From: Parabacteroides sp. ZJ-118
GTDB taxonomy: Bacteria; Bacteroidota; Bacteroidia; Bacteroidales; Tannerellaceae
DNA: 38,413 nucleotides
Reading direction: 5' to 3'
NCBI RefSeq assembly: GCF_011038785.1
Contig: NZ_JAAKDT010000034.1
Location: 1 to 38,413, forward strand
Shown here: piece by piece, positions 26,109 to 33,450 of the stretch
How positions within the stretch are numbered: the first letter of the stretch is position 1
Layout of the letters: each line of letters starts with the position of its first letter
Notes under the pieces: model-generated
What the model was told of the DNA's origin: nothing
What the model saw: only the letters and a program-made list of their open reading frames with translations
The model's database searches: none
Program-made: the position numbers and the translations under genes

Positions 26109-27206
26109 ATGAGAACTCTACGGATTTTTCTTCAATTCTTATTCGCCGTGGCGAATGTGGTGACTATCGTATTGTGGATAGTCTCGGCTTATTCGGATCG
26201 GGTGTCTCCTGAGACGAGTATGACGTTATCCTATCTGGGATTAGCTTTCCCGGTTTTATGTGTGGTCAATCTTTGCTTCATTCTCTATTGGTTGTTCTTC
26301 CGGGAATGGAAGCTTTTAGGGATCGGCCTGTTCTCCTTCTTGATATGTTGGGGGCCTGTGAAACATTATTTCCCGTTCCACTCGCGTAAGGAGGCCCCGC
26401 GGGAAGAGGTGTTGAAGGTGCTGACTTATAACGTGATGGCTTTTGGATACAGGAATCATACGAAGATCGCTCCGAACAAGATTCTCCAATATATCGCCAA
26501 CTCGGACGCGGATATTGTTTGTTTGCAGGAATATGCCGCGGCTACGTCAGAGAAGAGCCTTACGGCCTCTAAGATCCATGAGGCGTTGAGCATGTATCCT
26601 TATCGCTCCGTCTTTTATCAGAGTTCCTCGAAGTTCCGGCGTTTCGGCATCGCTGTGTTCTCCAAATATCCGCTGTCGAATTCCCGGATGGTGAAATATG
26701 ATTCGGATCATAATGGCTCTTCCGTACATGAGGTGGACATCAAGGGAAAGAAGTTGACCTTGATCAATAACCATTTGGAATCCTTTAAGCTGACGATGGA
26801 GGACCGGACTCGTTATTCATCCCTTATAAAGAGCTTTGGCTCGGATGGGTTGGATGATTTGAAAGGAGCGTTCGAGCAAAAGCTGGGGCCTGCTTTCCGG
26901 ATTCGGGCGAAGCAAGCGGAAGCGGTATCCGAAGAGATTAAGAACGCGAAAGGAGAATATGTCTTGGTATGCGGCGACTTTAATGATACGCCTATTTCGT
27001 ACGCGCACCGTACGATCCAAGGGGATTTGACGGATGCCTTTGCCGAGTCCGGCCGGGGAATGGGTATTACCTACAATCAAAATTTCTTCTGGTTCCGTAT
27101 CGATAATATCCTGCATTCCCCGAACATGACCGCTATGAATTGTTCCGTGGATAAGGTCGCTTATTCGGACCACTATCCGTTATGGTGTTACCTGAAGCTT
27201 GAGTAA
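26109..27206 (+). CDS. Membrane-anchored endonuclease/exonuclease/phosphatase-family protein
   Basis: This is a 365-aa protein with three N-terminal membrane segments (about 8-28, 40-62 and 70-85). The EEP (DNase I/inositol phosphatase-like) domain follows from about residue 100. Its motifs are in order: LTYNVMAF, the metal ligand Glu in CLQEY, NNHLES, CGDFNDTP, FFWFRIDNIL and the catalytic SDHYPLW. The fold cleaves phosphodiesters or phosphomonoesters; nucleic acid, lipid or sugar-phosphate substrates are all possible, and the topology decides which side of the membrane it faces. It is third in an operon 9 bp after the rhomboids. Confidence 0.9.
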   Translation: MRTLRIFLQFLFAVANVVTIVLWIVSAYSDRVSPETSMTLSYLGLAFPVLCVVNLCFILYWLFFREWKLLGIGLFSFLICWGPVKHYFPFHSRKEAPREEVLKVLTYNVMAFGYRNHTKIAPNKILQYIANSDADIVCLQEYAAATSEKSLTASKIHEALSMYPYRSVFYQSSSKFRRFGIAVFSKYPLSNSRMVKYDSDHNGSSVHEVDIKGKKLTLINNHLESFKLTMEDRTRYSSLIKSFGSDGLDDLKGAFEQKLGPAFRIRAKQAEAVSEEIKNAKGEYVLVCGDFNDTPISYAHRTIQGDLTDAFAESGRGMGITYNQNFFWFRIDNILHSPNMTAMNCSVDKVAYSDHYPLWCYLKLE

Positions 27207-27216
27207 ACGGGCCTTA

Positions 27217-27771
27217 TCATTCGGAGGCCGCCTCTCGCGCGGCGTCAAATACGTCGGCGAACAAGTTCTCGACAAAGAAGAAGGTAGCGTTACAGAATAG
27301 CCCGGGATCCTTGATCAGCGCTACCGTATTGCTGGCTCCATTATTGGCGATCACATCTTCCGCTTTATAAGTCTTGTACTTTTTATCGTTCAGCGGATCA
27401 TATTGATATACGATATCGCTCGCCTCGATCGTGTATCGGTTATCGAAGCAGGTGACGCGCATTTTATATTTGACGATAGTCTTATCCGTATCATTCAACA
27501 ACAGTTCAACCTTGGAGCTTACGAAGATGGTGCCTTTACTCTTGTTCGAGTTTACGTTGGATAAGAAGATATCCTTTCCGTAAGATTTCTTAGCCCATGC
27601 GCTAATGGCGTTGAATAGTTCCGGTTTGGAGGTGTGCTCGATCTCTACCTCATCGCTATAGCATACCTTTCCGTTTTTCATGGGGGCACATTCGTCTGCC
27701 TCGCCTTTATGCCCCTGCGCCATGACGAGCATCGGGAGCATCATACTTATCACTAATAAAATCTTTTTCAT
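27217..27771 (-). CDS. Secreted DUF4468-type protein (short)
   Basis: This is a 184-aa exported protein. The signal peptide is MKKILLVISMMLPMLVMAQG. The remainder matches the DUF4468 pattern I know from Bacteroides: an opening NGKVCYSDEVEI strand, an SAWAKKSYG helix, IVKYKMRVTCFDNRYTIEASDIVYQY, and a C-terminal helix. Function unknown. The frame extends upstream to 27885, but that would overlap the neighbour and remove the signal peptide, so ATG 27771 is chosen. It follows a longer DUF4468 paralogue by 20 bp. Confidence 0.82.
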   Translation of the reverse strand: MKKILLVISMMLPMLVMAQGHKGEADECAPMKNGKVCYSDEVEIEHTSKPELFNAISAWAKKSYGKDIFLSNVNSNKSKGTIFVSSKVELLLNDTDKTIVKYKMRVTCFDNRYTIEASDIVYQYDPLNDKKYKTYKAEDVIANNGASNTVALIKDPGLFCNATFFFVENLFADVFDAAREAASE

Positions 27772-27791
27772 AAACGCGATTCTCTTATTTA

Positions 27792-28766
27792 TTATTTGAT
27801 CCATACATTCGTAATCTCGCCGATTAACATCGTTTGCTCTCCTTCGGAGGTCTCGCCTTGCTTGCGGCACTCGATAATAATCCATGGCGCGTCGGCGGAT
27901 GTGCCGGGTTTGGAGAAGGATAATCGGTACAAGTCGTTATCGCCGATCGCTTTATAGACAGGACTGTCTTTGGCTATGGAGATTGTACTGATCGTCTTAC
28001 CGAGCAGATTGCCTATGCCTTTCCATGCAACGTTCGTGTCGGTCGTGTTCCCGTTTGCGGTTTTGATCTGTAAAGCGTTGTCCGGTAACATCCGGAGGAT
28101 CGTGCCGGGTACCTTGTCGGGTTGGAACGCGATGAAACCTTCCATCGGTGTCACAGGTGCTGTTTCCCGTCGCGGAGCGGATACCGGTTCTGCCGGCGCG
28201 ATTGTCAGCGACCGCACGCCTAACGCGTTGGCCGCGCTATCGAATGTCTGATCCGCGAAATCAATCGTAGCCTTACGGAATTTACCGCTGATGCGGTTTA
28301 ATTTCGTTTGGTCCTTATTCAAGGCATACTCGTCCGTGATCCATTCCTCGGCTAGGTATCTCTCCGGCTCATCCTGGTAAGATACGTCGTATTCATATCG
28401 GATGCCCGTAAGTCGCAAGGTGCAAGTATGTCCCTTGCATTCAATGATGATACGGTATTTCATCATCGCCCGATCGAGGGATAAGGCTGTTCTGGAGAAT
28501 ACGACATACGTTTCCCCGATAATGGCGATCTCGCCATTTGCCTCATTTTGATAAGCGACTCTACTTTCTTTTGTGTTAAAATTTTCTTGTCCCCACTTTA
28601 CGAGTTGTTGGTGGATTTGTGCCTGGCTTAAAGAGGGGGTGTTGATCTCTCGGGTAAAAACGACTTTACCGTCTACAACCGGAACGGCCCCTGCCAGATA
28701 GTGTCGATCCGCTTGCGCGAATAGCAGGGCAGGGATAAATAACAGAGCGAATAACAACTGTCTCAT
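27792..28766 (-). CDS. Secreted DUF4468-type protein (long)
   Basis: This is a 324-aa exported protein with a signal peptide cleaved at about LLFAQA. Residues about 25-180 form a DUF4468 domain paralogous to the next gene: VVDGKVVFTREI, VKWGQENF, MMKYRIIIECKGHTCTLRLTGIRYEY. A linker rich in Pro/Ala then leads to a C-terminal domain (about 205-320) with ECRKQGETSEG near its end, which the short paralogue lacks. It is first in a two-gene operon. Function unknown; the pair looks like a tandem duplication with one copy extended. Confidence 0.82.
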   Translation of the reverse strand: MRQLLFALLFIPALLFAQADRHYLAGAVPVVDGKVVFTREINTPSLSQAQIHQQLVKWGQENFNTKESRVAYQNEANGEIAIIGETYVVFSRTALSLDRAMMKYRIIIECKGHTCTLRLTGIRYEYDVSYQDEPERYLAEEWITDEYALNKDQTKLNRISGKFRKATIDFADQTFDSAANALGVRSLTIAPAEPVSAPRRETAPVTPMEGFIAFQPDKVPGTILRMLPDNALQIKTANGNTTDTNVAWKGIGNLLGKTISTISIAKDSPVYKAIGDNDLYRLSFSKPGTSADAPWIIIECRKQGETSEGEQTMLIGEITNVWIK

Positions 28767-28793
28767 GGTCTATTTTCCTTATTATTTCAGCCC

Positions 28794-28801
28794 CAAAGAT
28801 A
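28794..28801 (-). promoter_or_regulatory. -7 element for the DUF4468 operon
   Basis: On the minus strand TATCTTTG is a perfect -7 box, 27 bp before the first DUF4468 start codon. The -33 position has no clean TTTG. Confidence 0.6.
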
Positions 28802-28849
28802 TACATTTGCGTTTGAAATAAACTATGGGCGTGACAAATAATTGTACTA

Positions 28850-28884
28850 ATTGCTCTTTATCATAGAAAAAAAGTCTATATTTG
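28850..28884 (+). promoter_or_regulatory. Promoter of secDF
   Basis: ATTG (28850-28853), a 23-bp spacer and a perfect -7 box TATATTTG (28877-28884). The start codon is 54 bp downstream. Confidence 0.7.
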
Positions 28885-28938
28885 CACCCTGTGAAAAAAT
28901 GAATATAAATAATGTAATAACATAAACCTAAGATTCAG

Positions 28939-31900
28939 ATGCAAAACAAAGGATTTGTAAAGGTCTTCGCGGTGTTACTTACGCTTGTCTGTTTGTTCTA
29001 TTTGTCGTTCTCGTTCGTGACGCGACATTACAACAGTGAAGCCGCTGAGTATGCGGGTGGAGATCCTGCGAAAGAGAGTGCTTATTTAGACTCGCTATCT
29101 ACTCAGAAGGTGTGGTTAGGCTATACGCTTAAGGAGTGCCGTGAAATGGAAATTAGTTTAGGTCTTGACTTAAAGGGCGGTATGAACGTTGTCCTTGAGT
29201 TGAACGTGGCGGATGTAATCCGTTCGTTGTCTAACAACAACCAAGACGAGAATTTCAACAAGGCGTTGGATCTAGCTTACGCGCATCAAGCGACCAGCCA
29301 AAAAGATTTCATCGACCTTTTCGCCGAGGAGTATAAGAAATTGGATAGCGGCGCGCGTCTTTCCGCTATTTTCAGCACATTCGAGTTAAAAGATAAAATC
29401 ACGCCCCAGAGCTCAGACGCTCAGGTTATCTCTGTTTTAAAACAAGAGTTGCAGAGTGCGATTGATAACTCATTCAACGTATTGCGTACTCGTATCGACC
29501 GTTTCGGCGTGGTCTCCCCGAACATCCAGCGTTTGGAGACCGCGGGTCGTATCTTGGTAGAGTTGCCGGGCGTGAAAGAACCGGAACGTGTCCGCAAGTT
29601 GCTTCAAGGCAGCGCTAATCTGGAATTCTGGGAAACGTATAAGTTGCCGGAAATCTATCAGCAATTGATTGCCGCCGATAATGTATTGGCTACGATCCTA
29701 AGCCAGGAGGCTTCCGCTGACTCTGTAGCTGCTACCGCTACCGATACGGTTGAGAAAATCGCGGATGCCGCTGATACGAATGCGAGCGAGGCCGATTCTT
29801 TGTTGGCTGAGCTTGGTCAAGATAATAAAGAGACCGAGGTTAGCCAAAGCATGGAAGAGTTCGCCAAGCAACATCCGTTATTCGCCTTGTTGCAGATCAG
29901 CCAGTACAACGGTCAGTTGTCTCCGGGTTCTACGGTAGGTATCGCTCACGCGAAAGATAGGGATAAGATCAGCGAATACCTGAACATGAAACAAGTGAAA
30001 GAGGTATTGCCTCGTAACTTGGCCTTGAGATGGGGAGTGAAGGCGATCGATGATAAGGAGCAGTTCTATGAGTTATATGCCTTGAAGGTGACGAACCGTG
30101 ACGGAAGTCCCGCTTTGGGTGGTGACGTGGTAACGGATGCTAACGCGGACTTCATGCAACAGGCCGGTCGTTCGGAGCAAATGGTCAACATGGTTATGAA
30201 CGCCGAAGGCTCCAAGGCTTGGGCTCGTTTGACGAAAGAGAATATCGGTAACCAGATCGCTATCGTTTTGGATGAGATGGTTTATTCCGCCCCGAACGTA
30301 AACGATGAGATCACGGGAGGTCGTTCACAAATCACCGGTCACTTTACGCCGGAAGAGGCGAAAGACTTGGCGAACGTGTTGAAATCAGGTAAGATGGCCG
30401 CTTCCGTACATATCGTTCAGGAAGATGTCGTGGGTCCGTCATTAGGGCAAGAGGCTATCAATGCCGGTGTGATCTCTTTCGTGTTGGCATTGGTGCTGTT
30501 GATGATCTATATGTGCGCGTTCTACGGGTTGGTACCGGGACTGATCGCCGATGGCGCTTTGGTATTGAACATCTTCTTCTCGATGGGTATCCTGGCTTCT
30601 TTCCAAGCCGTTCTTACCTTGCCGGGTATTGCCGGTATGGTGCTGACGCTAGGTATGGCAGTCGACGCGAACGTATTGATCTATGAGCGTACGAAGGAGG
30701 AACTTCGAGTCGGTAAGTCTTTAGGAAGGGCGATCGCCGATGGCTACGGCAACGCGTTTTCCGCTATCTTCGACTCCAACTTGACCTCGATCATCACCGG
30801 TATCGTATTGTTCTATTTCGGTACAGGTCCGATCCGCGGTTTCGCTACGACGATGATCATCGGTTTGTTCGCGTCTTTCCTTACAGCCGTGTTCTTGACT
30901 CGTATCGTTTATGAGGCATTGTTGGCGAAAGATAAATTGAAGAACGTGACATTCACGACTGCTCTGACGAAAGACTTGTTGACGAATCCGAAGATCAATT
31001 TCTTGGGCGCTCGTAAAGTCGGCTATTTGATTCCGGCGGTGATCATCGTATTGGGCGCTATCTCCTTTATGACGATCGGCTTGAATAATGGCATTGATTT
31101 CACGGGTGGACGTAACTACGTGATCCGTTTCAATCAAGCGGTGAAGACCGATGATGTCCGTAATATGCTGGACGCTCAGTTAGACGGTTCTGTCAATGTT
31201 ATCCAGATCGGTGCGGCGGATCAAGTGCGCGTATCTACCAACTATAAGATCGATGATAACGATCCTTCGGTAGATCAGGAGATCGAGAGTAAATTGTTTG
31301 AGGGCGTGAAATCCTTACTTCCGGAAGGAACTACATTGGATGAGTTCACGACTACTTTCATACAAAGCTCGCAGAAGGTAGGTCCGAGTATGGCAGACGA
31401 TATCAAGAATAGCGCGATCTTGGCGGTAATCTTCGCCATGGTCTGCATGGCCGCTTATATCCTGCTTCGTTTCCGCGATATATCGTTCTCTGTAGGAGCG
31501 TTCGCTTCCGTGGCAACGACAACGTTCTGTATCATCTCTTTCTATACCTTGTTGTGGAAGATCCTTCCGTTCTCCATGGAGGTAGACCAGACGTTTATCG
31601 CCGCGATCCTAACGATCATCGGTTACTCTATCAATGATACCGTGGTTGTATTCGACCGTATCCGCGAGACGATCGCCTTGTATCCGAAGCGTGATCGTTA
31701 TCAGGTGATCAACGACGCGTTGAACTCTACCTTGTGTCGTACATTCAATACGTCATTGACTACGTTGGTGGTTGTATTGTGTATCTTCGTCTTGGGTGGT
31801 AGCACGATCCGAAGCTTTACGTTCGCTATCTTATTGGGTATCATAGTCGGTACTTATTCTACCTTATTCGTCGCCACTCCGATCGCTTACGAGTTGCAGA

Positions 31901-31947
31901 AGAAGAAGATCAATAAGAAAGCCATCGCAGAGAAAACAGGAAAATAA
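28939..31947 (+). CDS. secDF: Protein translocase subunit SecDF (fused)
   Basis: This 1002-aa inner-membrane protein uses the proton gradient to help pull secreted proteins out of SecYEG. SecD comes first: one N-terminal membrane segment, LGLDLKGGMNVVLEL, the P1 periplasmic domain, then five membrane segments with GMAVDANVLIYERTKEEL. SecF follows from about residue 690: LNNGIDFTGGRNYVIRF, then segments with SINDTVVVFDRIRE. An Ala/Asp/Glu-rich insert (about 255-300, ASADSVAATATDTVEKIAD) within the periplasmic part is a Bacteroidetes trait. SecD and SecF are separate genes in E. coli; the fused form is normal in this phylum. Confidence 0.96.
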   Translation: MQNKGFVKVFAVLLTLVCLFYLSFSFVTRHYNSEAAEYAGGDPAKESAYLDSLSTQKVWLGYTLKECREMEISLGLDLKGGMNVVLELNVADVIRSLSNNNQDENFNKALDLAYAHQATSQKDFIDLFAEEYKKLDSGARLSAIFSTFELKDKITPQSSDAQVISVLKQELQSAIDNSFNVLRTRIDRFGVVSPNIQRLETAGRILVELPGVKEPERVRKLLQGSANLEFWETYKLPEIYQQLIAADNVLATILSQEASADSVAATATDTVEKIADAADTNASEADSLLAELGQDNKETEVSQSMEEFAKQHPLFALLQISQYNGQLSPGSTVGIAHAKDRDKISEYLNMKQVKEVLPRNLALRWGVKAIDDKEQFYELYALKVTNRDGSPALGGDVVTDANADFMQQAGRSEQMVNMVMNAEGSKAWARLTKENIGNQIAIVLDEMVYSAPNVNDEITGGRSQITGHFTPEEAKDLANVLKSGKMAASVHIVQEDVVGPSLGQEAINAGVISFVLALVLLMIYMCAFYGLVPGLIADGALVLNIFFSMGILASFQAVLTLPGIAGMVLTLGMAVDANVLIYERTKEELRVGKSLGRAIADGYGNAFSAIFDSNLTSIITGIVLFYFGTGPIRGFATTMIIGLFASFLTAVFLTRIVYEALLAKDKLKNVTFTTALTKDLLTNPKINFLGARKVGYLIPAVIIVLGAISFMTIGLNNGIDFTGGRNYVIRFNQAVKTDDVRNMLDAQLDGSVNVIQIGAADQVRVSTNYKIDDNDPSVDQEIESKLFEGVKSLLPEGTTLDEFTTTFIQSSQKVGPSMADDIKNSAILAVIFAMVCMAAYILLRFRDISFSVGAFASVATTTFCIISFYTLLWKILPFSMEVDQTFIAAILTIIGYSINDTVVVFDRIRETIALYPKRDRYQVINDALNSTLCRTFNTSLTTLVVVLCIFVLGGSTIRSFTFAILLGIIVGTYSTLFVATPIAYELQKKKINKKAIAEKTGK

Positions 31948-31973
31948 TATCTTCCGTTAAGAATTTTACGAAG

Positions 31974-32018
31974 ATCCTCTATCTTTCCCGTGTCAACGGA
32001 GAGATAGAGGATTTTTTT
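31974..32018 (+). terminator. Strong intrinsic terminator after secDF
   Basis: ATCCTCTATCT (31974-31984) pairs with AGATAGAGGAT (32002-32012), with an inner CCGT/ACGG pairing, and is followed by a T7 run (32012-32018). It isolates secDF from the recombinase locus. Confidence 0.93.
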
Positions 32019-32045
32019 GTTTATTAATTCTTAAGAAGATAAAGT

Positions 32046-32978
32046 ATGAAAGTGAATGATTTTGTGGTGGGTGTACTTATGTATATCACCAGCCTGCGTG
32101 AGAAAAAGCGTTATTCCACGGCGAAGAGTTATCAAGATGCGTTGAGATCGTTTAAATGTTTTTGTGGCAGGGAGGAGATCCCTTATGCGTATATTAATCG
32201 GGATACACTTTTACGTTATCAATCTTGGCTATTGGCCAAGGGATGTTCTCGTAACACGGTATCTACTTACATGCGCCGGATTCGTCACATCTATCAGTTA
32301 GCCGTAGAGGAGGGTGAGGCTACTTATATTCCTCATTTGTTCAAGGATGTGTTTACGGGGGTTGAGAGTAAACGTAAAAAGGCGTTGCCTTCGGAAAGCT
32401 TACGCTTGCTGATGACAAGCCCGGTGACAGATCCGCGACAGAAGAAGACCCAATCGGCCTTTTGCCTGATGTTTTTGTTTTGCGGGATGGCTTTCGTTGA
32501 TTTGGCGCATTTGCGAAAGGAGAATATCAAGGGAGGGATCTTGTCCTATTATCGGCAGAAAAGCGGATCTCTTATACAGGTGGAGATCCCGGCGGAGGCA
32601 CAAGGGCTGTTGAATGAGCTGGCAGCCGATACAACCGAGGATTCGCCCTATCTGTTCCCGTTTTTAGGGGGAATGAAGACCGATGAGGATGCTTACAAGG
32701 AATACAATACCGTATTAGGAGGCTTTAACCGCAGATTGAAAACACTGTCGGAATCCATCGGTATTCGCGCTCGGGTTACCTCATACACGATCCGTCACTC
32801 TTTCGCCACGACCCTGAAGGAGCAAAACGTACCGATTGAGATGATCAGTGAACTGTTAGGGCATAAATCCATCAAGACCACGCAGATATACTTGAAGAGT
32901 TTCTCTTTGGAAAAGCTCTCGACCGTAAACAGACTTTGTTTCGAGAGCGTGTGCGATTATGCGCCGAAGGTAGGGTGA
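32046..32978 (+). CDS. Tyrosine recombinase, probable DNA invertase of the capsule locus
   Basis: This 310-aa site-specific recombinase has an N-terminal SAM-like core-binding domain (about 1-105, YSTAKSYQDALRSF) and a C-terminal catalytic domain. Visible catalytic residues are the Lys/Arg of YYRQKSG, the second Arg in SYTIRHSFATTL (Tyr replaces the usual first His of HxxR, as is common in Bacteroidetes), GH in ELLGHKS, and the nucleophile Tyr in TTQIYLKSF. The first Arg motif normally reads RGM-FVD in this phylum; here it is FCGMAFVDLAHL, with Cys at that place. Directly downstream lies a segment bounded by 22-bp inverted repeats, its likely substrate, followed by upxY. Parabacteroides and Bacteroides are known to place such invertases beside capsule promoters; control of this locus is inferred. 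Confidence 0.92.
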   Translation: MKVNDFVVGVLMYITSLREKKRYSTAKSYQDALRSFKCFCGREEIPYAYINRDTLLRYQSWLLAKGCSRNTVSTYMRRIRHIYQLAVEEGEATYIPHLFKDVFTGVESKRKKALPSESLRLLMTSPVTDPRQKKTQSAFCLMFLFCGMAFVDLAHLRKENIKGGILSYYRQKSGSLIQVEIPAEAQGLLNELAADTTEDSPYLFPFLGGMKTDEDAYKEYNTVLGGFNRRLKTLSESIGIRARVTSYTIRHSFATTLKEQNVPIEMISELLGHKSIKTTQIYLKSFSLEKLSTVNRLCFESVCDYAPKVG

Positions 32979-32985
32979 AAAGCAC

Positions 32986-33007
32986 GCTACCTGGCGAGTA
33001 GCGTTCA
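32986..33007 (+). repeat. Left 22-bp inverted repeat (recombination site)
   Basis: Starts 8 bp after the recombinase stop codon and is identical to the reverse complement of 33316-33337; similarity stops abruptly on both sides. Within it GCTAC (32986-32990) and GTAGC (32998-33002) form 5-bp arms around a 7-bp core, the form of a tyrosine-recombinase crossover site, followed by GTTCA. Confidence 0.85.
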
Positions 33008-33037
33008 CAAGAGGAGTAAAAGGGTATCTCTTAGCTA

Positions 33038-33126
33038 TAGATACGGAGCATGCTCCGCCTCCCACCACCTGATAGTAACTTAAAATACCATTTTGAGGAG
33101 ATGAGACGGTGTGTGCTCCGTATCTA
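33038..33126. repeat. Nested 13-bp inverted repeat and 14-bp palindrome
   Basis: Inside the invertible segment TAGATACGGAGCA (33038-33050) is complementary to 33114-33126. The left arm overlaps a perfect 14-bp palindrome, CGGAGCATGCTCCG (33044-33057). Three half-sites of GGAGCA thus lie within 90 bp. They could form alternative RNA hairpins or be an operator. Confidence 0.6.
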
Positions 33127-33212
33127 CAGGAATGTATGTAGCCGTTATTTCAGATAACGTGATGATTTCGGAAATACGAAACCATTTCGTTTCTATTGCC
33201 ATGTCTATACAT

Positions 33213-33246
33213 CAGAAATAAAAACGAAGATTTAAAAGGAATCAAG
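33213..33246 (-). promoter_or_regulatory. Candidate promoter inside the invertible segment
   Basis: On the minus strand CTTG (33243-33246), a 22-bp spacer and TATTTCTG (33213-33220) match the consensus at three of four and five of six positions. An overlapping weaker pair is TTTG (33256-33259) with TAAATCTT (33227-33234). No comparable match was found on the plus strand. Confidence 0.4.
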
Positions 33247-33315
33247 GTTGAAATACAAACAAAACCTAATCCTTGCTTGTGTTATATTATTTTTTACTAC
33301 ATTCGCGGCATGAAA

Positions 33316-33337
33316 TGAACGCTACTCGCCAGGTAGC
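33316..33337 (-). repeat. Right 22-bp inverted repeat (recombination site)
   Basis: Exact reverse complement of 32986-33007, with the same GCTAC-N7-GTAGC core at 33321-33337. It lies 113 bp before the upxY-like start codon. Confidence 0.85.
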
Positions 33338-33450
33338 ATGAATATCGAAGGGATGCAAATTTTCAGTAATTCCTTTTTATTTCTACATAAGTATTTATTT
33401 ATCAGGATATTATAAGAGTGTCTTGATAAGGCTCTGAATGACCTTCCCTA

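Larger units (their letters stand above)
32986..33337. other. Putative invertible promoter segment
   Basis: A 308-bp segment (33008-33315) is enclosed by perfect 22-bp inverted repeats and lies exactly between the recombinase gene and the upxY-like gene. It contains no coding sequence. Inversion would swap which strand its internal promoter drives. The best promoter match inside (33213-33246) points left in this assembly, toward the recombinase, so upxY may be OFF here. The 113 bp from 33338 to the upxY ATG would remain as the fixed leader. Confidence 0.8.

Noticed and set aside
27772-27885. N-terminal extension of the short DUF4468 protein
   Set aside because: It would overlap the paralogous upstream gene and bury a clear signal peptide that begins at 27771.
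33268-33295. Plus-strand promoter in the invertible segment from the TATTTTTT run
   Set aside because: The nearest TTG elements are at wrong spacing (about 8-12 bp) and the final G of the -7 box is missing; the minus-strand match is better, though neither is strong.
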